Assembly: GCF_003313385.1 (NCBI RefSeq)
Contig: NZ_QMHN01000001.1
Coordinates: forward strand, 1,104,097-1,168,096
Origin: Pedobacter chitinilyticus
GTDB lineage: Bacteria > Bacteroidota > Bacteroidia > Sphingobacteriales > Sphingobacteriaceae
Length of the DNA stretch: 64,000 nt
Direction: 5' to 3'
Position 1 is the first letter of the stretch; the number at the start of each line of letters is the position of its first letter. The notes beneath the pieces were generated by a model. It had not been told where the DNA came from, searched no databases, and saw nothing but the letters and a program-made list of their open reading frames with translations. Position numbers and translations under genes: made by a program. This document shows, piece after piece, positions 1 to 8,338 of this stretch.

Positions 1-992
1 GCCAATTGCTTTTGGGTAAGGGTTTCGGCAATTTCCTTATAAGTTTTGGGCAAATATGGACTTTCCTGCTTCAGCATTTTGTTGGCGTGGTAAATGGCCT
101 TGGCCGAGTCGCCAATGCTCACATAAGTTTCAAACAACGTACTGTGTATGGCGTTAGAGCCATCCTTTTTAGGATCATCGCTTTGCCCCAATAAGGCCTG
201 TAACTTCTGGATTTTTACTTTAGGATCCTTCTCTCTGGCAATGATACTCACGGTAAGGTCTTTACCCAAATCAGATTGCGGAAAACGTTCTCTAATCACC
301 CTGCGTACCGAATCCACACGGGTTTTCTCGCCAATCATCAAATAAGCCATGGTTACCGAATTCATATTCCCTTGGCTGGTTGGATCTGACTCGAGCTTTT
401 GGGCAATAATTTTATGGGCTTCTTCCCGATAGGCCAATCTTTTCGCAGGATCGGTATCGCTGTTCATCAGCACATTTAAACGGGCTACTTTAGCTTCGTA
501 GTTATCGGGATAGTCACTCAGCTCCTTGTTCAGCAAAGCCAAACGCAAAGGTGCCAAGGGCACCGACTTTGGCTTTTGAGCCGAAAGGCTGTAGGATTCG
601 TGCAGGTAACCACTTTTCACCCTTTTTTGGTCATCGGCATAAATCGCCAAATGGTAATGGGTTTCTTTATCAGGTTGGTCAATTTGGGTACCACTTTGCA
701 GGTAAAAGGTAGCAAAGGTGGCATAACGCTGTACCACAAAACTGGCTTTCCAAAGGTTCCCCTCTTTTTTTAAAAGCATGCGCCAAGGCAGGTCGTAAAA
801 GGTAGAATAGGTAAACACGGCCGTGATGTCCTTGGCATCAGCGCCAATCAGCGCACCTTTGGCACTAGGGTCATAGGTAATGGTCACCGTTTGTCCCCTT
901 TGGGGCTTTTGAGGGCTGATTTGTACCGCATTTTGTGCTTGTACCTGCGCAAAGGCAAGTACAAGGAACAATATATTTAAAATAGATTTCAT
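1..992 (-). CDS. Redoxin-like exported protein, N-terminal part (cut by window edge)
   Basis: The frame is open from an ATG at 992 to the left edge of the window, about 330 codons with no stop. Residues 1-20 (MKSILNILFLVLAFAQVQAQ) form a signal peptide. A beta-rich, Ig-like segment follows (about 22-110), then a helical TPR-like region containing 'LLNKELSDYPDNYEAKVARL'. It lies 8 nt downstream of susD in the same direction, the position where Sphingobacteriaceae often encode a TlpA-type thioredoxin fused behind such a region. The CxxC-bearing C-terminus would lie outside the window, so the redoxin assignment comes from position and from the parallel gene at 24002. Role if correct: periplasmic or outer-membrane-associated thiol chemistry for the uptake locus. 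Confidence 0.6.
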   Translation of the reverse strand, partial: MKSILNILFLVLAFAQVQAQNAVQISPQKPQRGQTVTITYDPSAKGALIGADAKDITAVFTYSTFYDLPWRMLLKKEGNLWKASFVVQRYATFATFYLQSGTQIDQPDKETHYHLAIYADDQKRVKSGYLHESYSLSAQKPKSVPLAPLRLALLNKELSDYPDNYEAKVARLNVLMNSDTDPAKRLAYREEAHKIIAQKLESDPTSQGNMNSVTMAYLMIGEKTRVDSVRRVIRERFPQSDLGKDLTVSIIAREKDPKVKIQKLQALLGQSDDPKKDGSNAIHSTLFETYVSIGDSAKAIYHANKMLKQESPYLPKTYKEIAETLTQKQL

Positions 993-1000
993 CTGAACAA

Positions 1001-2452
1001 CTATTGGTTATAACCTGGGTTTGGGGTGAGGTTCACGTTAGATCTGATGGCTTCCGTTGGAATAGGAAACAGTTGAGCGGTAGATTTCCAAGCAGGTTTG
1101 GTTAACGGTAAGATATCATCGGCACGGGTTTTTCCAGCAGCACCAGTAGTACTTGGCCAACGCTTCAAGTCAAACCAACGGTGTCCCCATTCACAAAACA
1201 GCTCTACCCTACGCTCCTGCTCCACTTTGGCCATGCCGGTAGCAATACTAGTAGGACTGGCAAGGTCAGTCAATCCTGCCCTGCGTCTAATGACGTTCAG
1301 GTCATCCCTACCCAAATCATATTTCTGTTGCTGGATACGGGCTTCGGCACGAATTAAAAAGGCTTCTGAAAAGCGCAACACCATCGAATACTCGGTAGCC
1401 GGCGAACCTACGGTACCTACCCTTACTTTGTATTTGTAGGGATAGTATAAAATATTGGTTGGCGTGGCGGGTGCCGCATAGGTATTGATCCAGTAGGCTA
1501 ATCTTCGATCACCTGTTTCGAAAGCAGGGATAATGCCATAGGTATCTTTGGTCATGCGGTACAAAGGCGAACTTACGGGCACAATGGTATTGCCTTCCCA
1601 AGTGTTACGGCCCAAAGAGAGATTCACCACCTGCAATTGCCAAACGGTTTCGTTGCTATTCTTTAAAAAAGCTTTAGAAAGATGTGCGGCATTAGCAGGA
1701 TCGGCATTGTCCAACAGGCTGTAGCCGGTAGTGGCAATCACGTTACTGGCTTCAGTTTCGGCCAAGGCATTTTGTCCAGTGTACAGGTAAGCCCTGGCCA
1801 ACATCAACGTAGCCGCAACTTTGTTAGGTCGGGTACGTTCGCCATTGCCAGCGTAGGTATTCACCAAAAGGTCTTTCGCTAACTTCAAATCATTAATCAC
1901 CGAAGCATACACCTCGGCTTTAGGCGTTCTAGGCAGGTTGGTGTTTTTTCTTACATCAGCGGTTAAAATCAAAGGCACATCGCCAAATAAATTCACCAAA
2001 TAAAAATGGCAGAAAGCCCTGATGAAATAGGCCTCACCCATTACTTGGTTTTTCACTGCTGGCGATAACTCGGTAGATTTCCCTGCACCTTCGATAATGG
2101 CATTGGCACGATAGATATAATTGTAAGGCTGCGACCAAAAGGTAGCCACATAGGGATTACCAGGTTGGATCGCATTGTTCTTAAACTCATCAAAGTTGGC
2201 AAAGGTAGCAGCGTAAACGAAATCATCAGCACTCATCGAACCTAAAAAGGTAGTGAGTACGTTAGCAAATTGATAGTTCACGGCATTCATATCGGCGTAA
2301 ATCCCTACTACTGCAGCCGTTGCCGTAGCATCACTGGAAAATACAACTTTAGACGCCAATTCATCTTTAGGATCTGCTACCTCTACAAACTTCCTGCAGG
2401 CAGAGAGGTTAAGTAACAGAGCGATGGTTGATATATAATAAACGAATTTCAT
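1001..2452 (-). CDS. RagB/SusD family nutrient-binding outer membrane lipoprotein
   Basis: The 483-residue protein starts with a lipoprotein signal (MKFVYYISTIALLLNLSAC, lipidated Cys at 19). It has the usual SusD layout: helical TPR scaffold and late motifs 'LIRAEARIQQQ', 'DLNVIRRRAGL' and 'CEWGHRWFDLKRW'. SusD proteins sit on the cell surface as a lid over their SusC channel and bind the substrate. The gene lies 17 nt downstream of its susC partner and 8 nt upstream of a redoxin-like gene, so the three are probably cotranscribed. The substrate cannot be read from the sequence; no glycoside hydrolase genes are nearby. Confidence 0.93.
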   Translation of the reverse strand: MKFVYYISTIALLLNLSACRKFVEVADPKDELASKVVFSSDATATAAVVGIYADMNAVNYQFANVLTTFLGSMSADDFVYAATFANFDEFKNNAIQPGNPYVATFWSQPYNYIYRANAIIEGAGKSTELSPAVKNQVMGEAYFIRAFCHFYLVNLFGDVPLILTADVRKNTNLPRTPKAEVYASVINDLKLAKDLLVNTYAGNGERTRPNKVAATLMLARAYLYTGQNALAETEASNVIATTGYSLLDNADPANAAHLSKAFLKNSNETVWQLQVVNLSLGRNTWEGNTIVPVSSPLYRMTKDTYGIIPAFETGDRRLAYWINTYAAPATPTNILYYPYKYKVRVGTVGSPATEYSMVLRFSEAFLIRAEARIQQQKYDLGRDDLNVIRRRAGLTDLASPTSIATGMAKVEQERRVELFCEWGHRWFDLKRWPSTTGAAGKTRADDILPLTKPAWKSTAQLFPIPTEAIRSNVNLTPNPGYNQ

Positions 2453-2469
2453 GTTCTTAATGTTAAAGG

Positions 2470-5400
2470 TTAAAACGATACTTGTACACCAGCGGTAAGG
2501 GTACGCAATGGCGGCAAGGCATAGCCCTTGGTTTCTGGATCGAAACCGTCATAATGGGTAATGGTAAACAGATTTTGTCCCTGCACGTAAACCGAAAGGT
2601 TACTGATGAACGATTTATGGAGCAGTTGACCAAAATTATACTTCAGGGAAACATTTTTTAACCTGATGAACGAGGCATCTTTCCAATTGGCGCTCGATAA
2701 GCGATAGTAGCTTTGGTAGGCATTGTAAATGGCCTGGCCCGAGGTAGCACTGGCTCCTGGAATATCGGTAAGGTCACCTGGTTTTTGCCACCTTTTTAAA
2801 GCGCTCTCGTCTTTGTTGATGCGCACCCCGTTGGAATAGCTTAAGTAGCCATAATTAATGCCTGGACCTTCTTGTTTCACAAATTGCAGGAAGAAATCTA
2901 AGCTGAAGTTTTTATAGGTAAAGCTATTTTGAATACCACCAAATGCCTTAGGTGCGGTATAACCTAACATTACTAAATCGGCAGGATCGCTAATGGCATT
3001 ATTACCGTTTACATCCCTAAATTGCGGCACGCCATTTTGTGGATTGACACCTGTGTACTGAAAACCCCTTACGATGCTTAAAGGCTGCCCTATCTCGTAA
3101 ACGGTTGCATAAGCAGACCCCTCGAAATCAGGATATTTCAGCAGTTTATTTTTAGAGAAAGTTAAATTGAACGAGGTATTCCAAGTAAAGCTTGGCGTAT
3201 GGATGTTTTTAGAAGTGAACTCGAACTCAATCCCTTGGTTTTGTATTAAAGCTGGCAAGTTAGAAATGAAACCCGTAAAACCTGATTGTGGCGAAAGACG
3301 AAAAGGGATCAATTGATTACTGGTTCTGTTTCTGTAGATATTAGTGGTGAGCAAAAAGCGGTCTTGCAAGAAGCCCAACTCTAAACCTAACTCTGTTTTT
3401 TTGGTCTCTTCCCACACAAATAAAGGATTGGCAAAACGGGTTGGACTGATACCGCCTGAGCCGCCATAAGGATATCCAGTAGGGCTCCAAGTATCCAGGT
3501 AATTGTAATCGCCAATTTGATCGTTACCTACAATACCCCAGCTGGCACGCAATTTACCAAAGCTTAAAAATTTAAGGTTGTCGGCTACAAAGCCTTCATT
3601 GCTAAATAACCAAGCACCCCCAATAGAACCAAAGTTTCCGAATTGCTTTTGCGGACCAAAGCGAGAAGAACCATCTCTACGGAAGGTACCGTTAAGGATA
3701 TATTTTTGATCGAAGTTATAAGTTAACCTACCGAAGATGGAGTTGTAACGGTATTTGGCATAATTGTAAGTTCTTGGCGTAACTACGGTAGCAGCTGTAA
3801 TGTTTTCCAACATGCCATCGCTAATGTAACCACTACCATTTACCGATTGGCTTTCGGTAATGCTGTGCTGCCAAGTAGCACCTGCTAAGGCAGTTAACTT
3901 GCCTTTACCAATGTTTAAACTATACTCTGCCTGTGGCTCTATAATGTAAGAGTTTTGGGAACCATTGCCATAGTAGGCCAAACTGCCAGTGTAGGTTTGT
4001 GGGTTAAAGCTCAGCTTTGGATAAGTTTGGATCTGATTGGTATTATAGCGGTTAAAACCTCCCGTTACTCTTAAAGTAAGGTTGTCTAACACCTTGTAAC
4101 TTAGGTTAAGGTCGGCCAAAATATTTTGTGACTTAAACTTATTGGTACGGTGCAAATAGGCCATTGGGTTTTGGTCGTTACCATACCAGTAATAAGAACC
4201 ATCTGGATTATAGATTGGATAGTTAGGGGCAATGTTAAAGAAGCTCGTTAAATCGGTTGGCAGGGTGTTGTTCTCGTCGGTAAGGTATTTTACGGAAGTA
4301 ATTAACTTCAATTTTTGATCTACCGAACTGTGGTTTAAGGCTAAGTTTAAAGCACCTTTGGTATAACCTAAATCGTTAGGAAGCACCGTTTTCTCGTTCC
4401 TAAAAGTTCCGCCAATTAAAAAGCTGGTTTGCTCGGTACCGCCTCTTACGGAAGTACTGATTTCGGTTAAGGGTGCCGAATGACCAATCAGTTTATCCAA
4501 CCATTTTTGATCAACGTTTTGGTCCCATACCAATAAATCGGGTGCGTTAGAAGTAGTTGGGGTAATGTTATCGTTCACAAATGCTTCTCTGCGTAGTTGC
4601 AGGTAATCGGCAGTGCTCAACATTTTTACGGGGTTATTGGTTTTAGATACCCCCGTATAAGCATTTACGCTGAATTGTACCTTGCCTGCTTTCCCTTTTT
4701 TAGTGGTGATGAGGATCACCCCATTGGCGGCTCTTGACCCATAAATAGCGGTCGCATCGGCATCTTTTAAGATATCAATCTGTTCAATATCTGCAGGGTT
4801 AATGCTGTTTAAAGGACTTTGGTTGCCGTTGGCGCCGGTATATTGACTTAAGGAAGTTGAAATAAAAGGCACCCCATCTACAATGTACAAAGGATCTAAT
4901 CCTGCTCCGATAGAGTTCTCGCCACGGAGTCTTACTTTATAGCCAGAACCTGGGTAACCTGTTACGGCAGAAATGTCTAAACCTGCGACCTGCCCTTGCA
5001 AAGCAGCCAATGGATCATTTACTGGGCGTAGGCCAATATCTTTGGCACTAATGGTACTTACCGACCCTGTATTGGCTCTTTTGGTCGTAGTTCCATAACC
5101 TACCACCACCACGGCATCTAAAGTACCTACATCTGGTTTTAAGGAAACATTCAGTTCGGTTTTACCAGCACGTTGTTCTACAGGGGTATAACCGATAAAA
5201 CTGAACACTAAAATATCATTCGGATCGGCATTAATGGTAAAACGTCCGCTCTCGTTAGTCACCACGCCATTGTTGGTGCCTTTAATTTTTACGGAAGCTC
5301 CTGGAATAGGCTGTCCGTTTTCATCAGTTACTTTACCGCTAATTTGTTGTTGCTGTGCGGTTTGGTTAAGGGTCTTCGCTTCTTGGATCAGGATACTATT

Positions 5401-5772
5401 ATTGACCTGTTTGTAAGTCAATCCAGTACCTGCCAATAACTCATCTAAAGTTTGGGCTACAGTTCGGTTGGCTTCGCTCAGGTTTAGGTTTTTAATGCTG
5501 GCTATTTCCGCTTTGCGGTAAGCAAACCTAAAGTCTGTTTGTCGTTCTATTTTGCTGAGTGCGGTTTGCAGGCTGGCATTGTTAAGGCCTACCACAATCA
5601 CATCAGAAAGACGCTGTCCATACACCCACGATGCTTTTAGGGAAGTAATGGTGAGCAGCGCAGTGATTAATATTAAGGTATTTACCTTCATAAGAAAGAC
5701 TAGTTTTTTGAAAAATATAGGAGTACAGCGCTCCCTTACGCGGTTTGCAAATGGCGTAGAATTATAATACAT
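2470..5772 (-). CDS. SusC/RagA family TonB-linked outer membrane protein with STN domain
   Basis: The 1100-residue protein has the order signal anchor (about 28-52), STN domain (about 55-125, ending near 'TYKQVNNSILI'), a carboxypeptidase regulatory-like domain ('ISGKVTDENGQPIPGASVKI' onward), the plug with 'VVVGYGTTTKRANTGSV', and a C-terminal beta-barrel ending in F. SusC proteins are the TonB-driven import channel. The STN domain contacts the FecR-type anti-sigma factor and signals substrate uptake, and a FecR gene lies just upstream. The start at 5772 is kept because the extension before the hydrophobic segment resembles that of the second SusC at 18852; an ATG at 5691 is the alternative. 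Confidence 0.94.
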   Translation of the reverse strand: MYYNSTPFANRVRERCTPIFFKKLVFLMKVNTLILITALLTITSLKASWVYGQRLSDVIVVGLNNASLQTALSKIERQTDFRFAYRKAEIASIKNLNLSEANRTVAQTLDELLAGTGLTYKQVNNSILIQEAKTLNQTAQQQQISGKVTDENGQPIPGASVKIKGTNNGVVTNESGRFTINADPNDILVFSFIGYTPVEQRAGKTELNVSLKPDVGTLDAVVVVGYGTTTKRANTGSVSTISAKDIGLRPVNDPLAALQGQVAGLDISAVTGYPGSGYKVRLRGENSIGAGLDPLYIVDGVPFISTSLSQYTGANGNQSPLNSINPADIEQIDILKDADATAIYGSRAANGVILITTKKGKAGKVQFSVNAYTGVSKTNNPVKMLSTADYLQLRREAFVNDNITPTTSNAPDLLVWDQNVDQKWLDKLIGHSAPLTEISTSVRGGTEQTSFLIGGTFRNEKTVLPNDLGYTKGALNLALNHSSVDQKLKLITSVKYLTDENNTLPTDLTSFFNIAPNYPIYNPDGSYYWYGNDQNPMAYLHRTNKFKSQNILADLNLSYKVLDNLTLRVTGGFNRYNTNQIQTYPKLSFNPQTYTGSLAYYGNGSQNSYIIEPQAEYSLNIGKGKLTALAGATWQHSITESQSVNGSGYISDGMLENITAATVVTPRTYNYAKYRYNSIFGRLTYNFDQKYILNGTFRRDGSSRFGPQKQFGNFGSIGGAWLFSNEGFVADNLKFLSFGKLRASWGIVGNDQIGDYNYLDTWSPTGYPYGGSGGISPTRFANPLFVWEETKKTELGLELGFLQDRFLLTTNIYRNRTSNQLIPFRLSPQSGFTGFISNLPALIQNQGIEFEFTSKNIHTPSFTWNTSFNLTFSKNKLLKYPDFEGSAYATVYEIGQPLSIVRGFQYTGVNPQNGVPQFRDVNGNNAISDPADLVMLGYTAPKAFGGIQNSFTYKNFSLDFFLQFVKQEGPGINYGYLSYSNGVRINKDESALKRWQKPGDLTDIPGASATSGQAIYNAYQSYYRLSSANWKDASFIRLKNVSLKYNFGQLLHKSFISNLSVYVQGQNLFTITHYDGFDPETKGYALPPLRTLTAGVQVSF

Positions 5773-5816
5773 TGCGTTGGTTTTAGTAGTTAGAAAAAAT
5801 TGATTAAGACCGTTTG

Positions 5817-5850
5817 ATAAGTCCTGGTGGCCGCCAGGGCTTATTTTTTT
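5817..5850 (+). terminator. Terminator-like hairpin in the susC leader, plus-strand orientation
   Basis: ATAAG-T-CCTGG and CCAGG-G-CTTAT pair around a 6-nt loop and are followed on the plus strand by seven T residues, a textbook intrinsic terminator. No plus-strand gene precedes it; the flanking fecR and susC are both on the minus strand. On the minus strand the hairpin sits in the susC leader but is preceded, not followed, by the A/T run. Confidence 0.6.
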
Positions 5851-5914
5851 ATCTTCTCTAGTGGTTTAAGGTGGCGAGTGTAGGTATTTCATTTGCTGGT
5901 TTAGGTTAATAAAA

Positions 5915-6925
5915 TTAGTTACAGCCTGCTCCGCTGAGGGTCAGGGTTTGCTGGGCGTTAACGGTTAGTTTGGTATTGGTAATATCGCCGATCACATTAA
6001 GCATCTGCGTCAGTTCGTTGCGTTCTAAAAAGGCGGCCGTAAATTTACATTGGCGCAAGGCTGGATTATCAAAATGCACCTTTAATTGGTAGCGTTTGGC
6101 CAGCAGGTTGGCAGCTTCTTCTAAAGTCACATCGTCCATAATGAGGTCGTCTGCTTTCCAAGCAATGGCTACCTTAGGATCGATATGGTCTTGTTTTAGC
6201 AAAGGCTGTATGGCATTGGCTTTCCAAGAGAGTTGTTGGTTTTGGGTTAGTAAGCCCAAGGTTTGCCCCTCTTTTTGCACTTTTACCTTGCCACGGGTTA
6301 CCGTTACGGTTATTTGCGATTGATCTGCCGAGGATTTGATGTTAAAGGCAGTACCCAATACGGTGACGGTTAGCTTGCCTGTACTGATCACAAAAGGCTG
6401 CGCTTCTTTATGTTTTACGTCGAAATAGGCCTCACCTACTAGGGTTACTTTTCTTTCTTTCAGGCCTTCAAAACTATCAGGATAATCGATGCTACTGTTA
6501 GCGTTCAATTGTACCGAGGTACCATCAGGCAATTTCACCCATTTTTTGCCTGTTTGGGCAAGGGGCTTACTTTCTGCCTTGTTGATGACCACTGCTTGAG
6601 GTTGTGTTGAAGGGTTGTTGGAGCGTTGCAACCATAGGCCTACACTGGCTACCAATAAAATGGCAGCAGCACTATAGGCCCACCAGCGTTGGTTTGATCT
6701 CGGCTTGAATTGGCCCGCTTTACGAATGCCCTGATAGATGTTGGCTTTGTGCGACTCACTTAAATTGCTTTCGAAATGGTTTTCTTGCTCTGCAAGTTCC
6801 ATTGCTGCCAACCATTCACTATCGTTATGGCCATCCTTAATCAAACTGATCACCTGCTCAATTTCCGCTTTGCTACACTGATTAAGTATATATTTCAGGA
6901 AGAGTTGTGTAATGGTGTTGTTCAC
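5915..6925 (-). CDS. FecR-family anti-sigma factor
   Basis: The 336-residue protein has a cytoplasmic N-terminal helical domain (about 1-75), one transmembrane helix (around 'SAAAILLVASVGLWL', 85-103), a periplasmic FecR domain ('WVKLPDGTSVQLNANSSI', 'GEAYFDVKH', 'VLGTAFNI') and a C-terminal STN-like domain ('LEEAANLLAKRY'). Proteins of this type hold the cognate ECF sigma factor until the STN domain of the TonB-dependent receptor signals. It lies between the sigma gene (7567) and susC, which supports a three-part transmembrane signalling unit. Confidence 0.92.
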   Translation of the reverse strand: MNNTITQLFLKYILNQCSKAEIEQVISLIKDGHNDSEWLAAMELAEQENHFESNLSESHKANIYQGIRKAGQFKPRSNQRWWAYSAAAILLVASVGLWLQRSNNPSTQPQAVVINKAESKPLAQTGKKWVKLPDGTSVQLNANSSIDYPDSFEGLKERKVTLVGEAYFDVKHKEAQPFVISTGKLTVTVLGTAFNIKSSADQSQITVTVTRGKVKVQKEGQTLGLLTQNQQLSWKANAIQPLLKQDHIDPKVAIAWKADDLIMDDVTLEEAANLLAKRYQLKVHFDNPALRQCKFTAAFLERNELTQMLNVIGDITNTKLTVNAQQTLTLSGAGCN

Positions 6926-6982
6926 TGTGTTGGAGGTTATTTAAAGTAATACACTTTAAAAACTCCTTACATTGACAACCTT

Positions 6983-7567
6983 TTAAGAAAAAAATAAAAA
7001 AAAGCTGAACAGCAGGGCGCCACTTTTGGCCAAGTAGGCTTTGATATGCTTTAAAGCCCTTACCATTTGCGTGTTTACGGTGCTATACTTAATCCCCAAT
7101 TTATTGGCGGTTTGTTGGTACGAGTGTCCTTCTTGATGGCACAGGTCGTAAATGATGCGTCGTTTTTCGGGCATTTGCGATACTGCGAGCTGTATGATGG
7201 CGGCCGTTTGTTTCTCTGCCACTAGTGCTTCGGTATTTTGTGATAGATCGATGGCCGATTGGGTAATTTCTTCCGTCAACTCCTGCTCCTTGGCTACCCT
7301 CCTCAACGCATTTAGAGACTTATTTCGTGCAATGGCGAATAAATAGGGTTTAAGCGGTTTCGTGGGATCAAGCAAATCAGCAGCAGTCCATAATTTAATG
7401 AACACTTCTTGTACTACATCATCAGTTAACGGGGTTGATTTTAAGATGCTGAGCACGTAGGCATAGACTTGATTGACGTGCGATTCGTACAATACAGCAA
7501 AGGCCGACTGGTCTTTGGCTTTCAGTCGGGCAATAAGCTCTGGTAATTGTTGGTGGACGAATCGCAT
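6983..7567 (-). CDS. ECF RNA polymerase sigma factor
   Basis: The 194-residue protein has a sigma-70 region 2 ('AFAVLYESHVNQVYAYVLSI', 'DDVVQEVFIKLW') and a region 4 helix-turn-helix ('EGHSYQQTANKLGIKYSTVN'). The hydrophobic tail 'GALLFSFFLFFS' recurs in FecR-linked sigma factors of Bacteroidota and is also seen in the sigma at 16937. It heads the minus-strand sigma-fecR-susC-susD cascade. A TAAATTTG element matching the Bacteroidota -7 box lies at 7574-7581 on the minus strand, but only 7 nt before the start codon, so its role is uncertain. Confidence 0.93.
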   Translation of the reverse strand: MRFVHQQLPELIARLKAKDQSAFAVLYESHVNQVYAYVLSILKSTPLTDDVVQEVFIKLWTAADLLDPTKPLKPYLFAIARNKSLNALRRVAKEQELTEEITQSAIDLSQNTEALVAEKQTAAIIQLAVSQMPEKRRIIYDLCHQEGHSYQQTANKLGIKYSTVNTQMVRALKHIKAYLAKSGALLFSFFLFFS

Positions 7568-7738
7568 ACTCTACAAATTTAGTAGATTATTCTTAAAAGA
7601 GGTTAAGGTAGTCAATTTTAGTTAAAAACAGGTAGCATTTAACATGAATCAACAAATTTTGACAATTACCATGAGGAATATAAACTTCTAGTATGCTATG
7701 ATCTTCACCCCTTTTCTTCATCAAATCTTTATCAAAGA

Positions 7739-7766
7739 AAAGCCTTTGCATAGTGCAAAGGCTTTC
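7739..7766 (-). terminator. Terminator after tRNA-Cys
   Basis: Perfect inverted repeat AAAGCCTTTGCA / TGCAAAGGCTTT with a 3-nt loop just beyond the tRNA-Cys 3' end. On the minus strand the stem runs into TTTTCTTTG. Confidence 0.6.
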
Positions 7767-7773
7767 TGTTTTG

Positions 7774-7844
7774 ACGCCACGGGCGGATTCGAACCGCCGT
7801 AAAAGGTTTTGCAGACCTGTACCTCTCCACTCGGCCACATGGCT
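7774..7844 (-). tRNA. tRNA-Cys (GCA)
   Basis: A 71-nt cloverleaf reads from 7844 down to 7774. The anticodon loop is CUGCAAA (anticodon GCA). The T arm is GGCGG-UUCGAAU-CCGCC, the D arm contains GCC-GAGUGGAGA-GGU, and the discriminator is U73 as expected for Cys. Acceptor pairs 2-7 are good (GCCAUG with CGUGGC), but position 1 reads A opposite G72. CCA is not encoded. Confidence 0.9.
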
Positions 7845-7862
7845 ATATTGCGTTGTATTCAT

Positions 7863-8338
7863 ACAAAGATAGAAATAAATACGACTAATTTAGTAGTCTT
7901 TTATTTTTATTGATGTTTTTTGGTGTCTGTATGGAACGAGGAAACAATGATCAATTACCAATCATCAATTAACAATGATCGTCAGTGGGGACAACAACTA
8001 ACCAGTTAAACGATTTAAACAGTTAACCAGCATTGGAGATCCTTCGCTACCGAAGCGTCGGTACAAGTAACGCTCTGGATGACAAGCAATGTCCAAATAT
8101 CCCTCCACTCCTATCGGGATGACGGTGTAGGAACGGAACGAGTAATTAACCGATTAAACAAATCAACGACTAACCAGTTAAACCATTAACCAGTAAAATA
8201 CACCCCGCCCGTTGGGCACCCCTTTAAAAGAGGGGAATTTAGGACACTAGTTATCTAAATACGAACTACTAGTCGCTAAACAAAAACACCCCATAGACAA
8301 AACCTACAGGGTGTTTTAATTTAAGCTAATGCTTATGA
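7863..8338. repeat. Repeat-rich intergenic stretch
   Basis: No gene is seen in this 476-bp gap. It contains two copies of a 'CTAACCAGTTAAAC' word (around 7998 and 8169), further TTAACCAG fragments, the hairpin CCCCTTTTAAAAGAGGGG-like repeat at 8219-8235, and stretches resembling dispersed intergenic repeats. The last 50 bp form the terminator listed separately. Confidence 0.5.
8283..8321 (-). terminator. Terminator of the metalloprotease gene
   Basis: AAAACACCC and GGGTGTTTT arms flank a loop of about 17 nt directly downstream of the stop at 8339. On the minus strand the second arm runs into GTTTTTGTTT. The reverse orientation is also T-rich, so it may act both ways. Confidence 0.65.

Noticed and set aside
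7593..7862. 89-codon minus-strand frame
   Set aside because: It runs straight through tRNA-Cys and its terminator.
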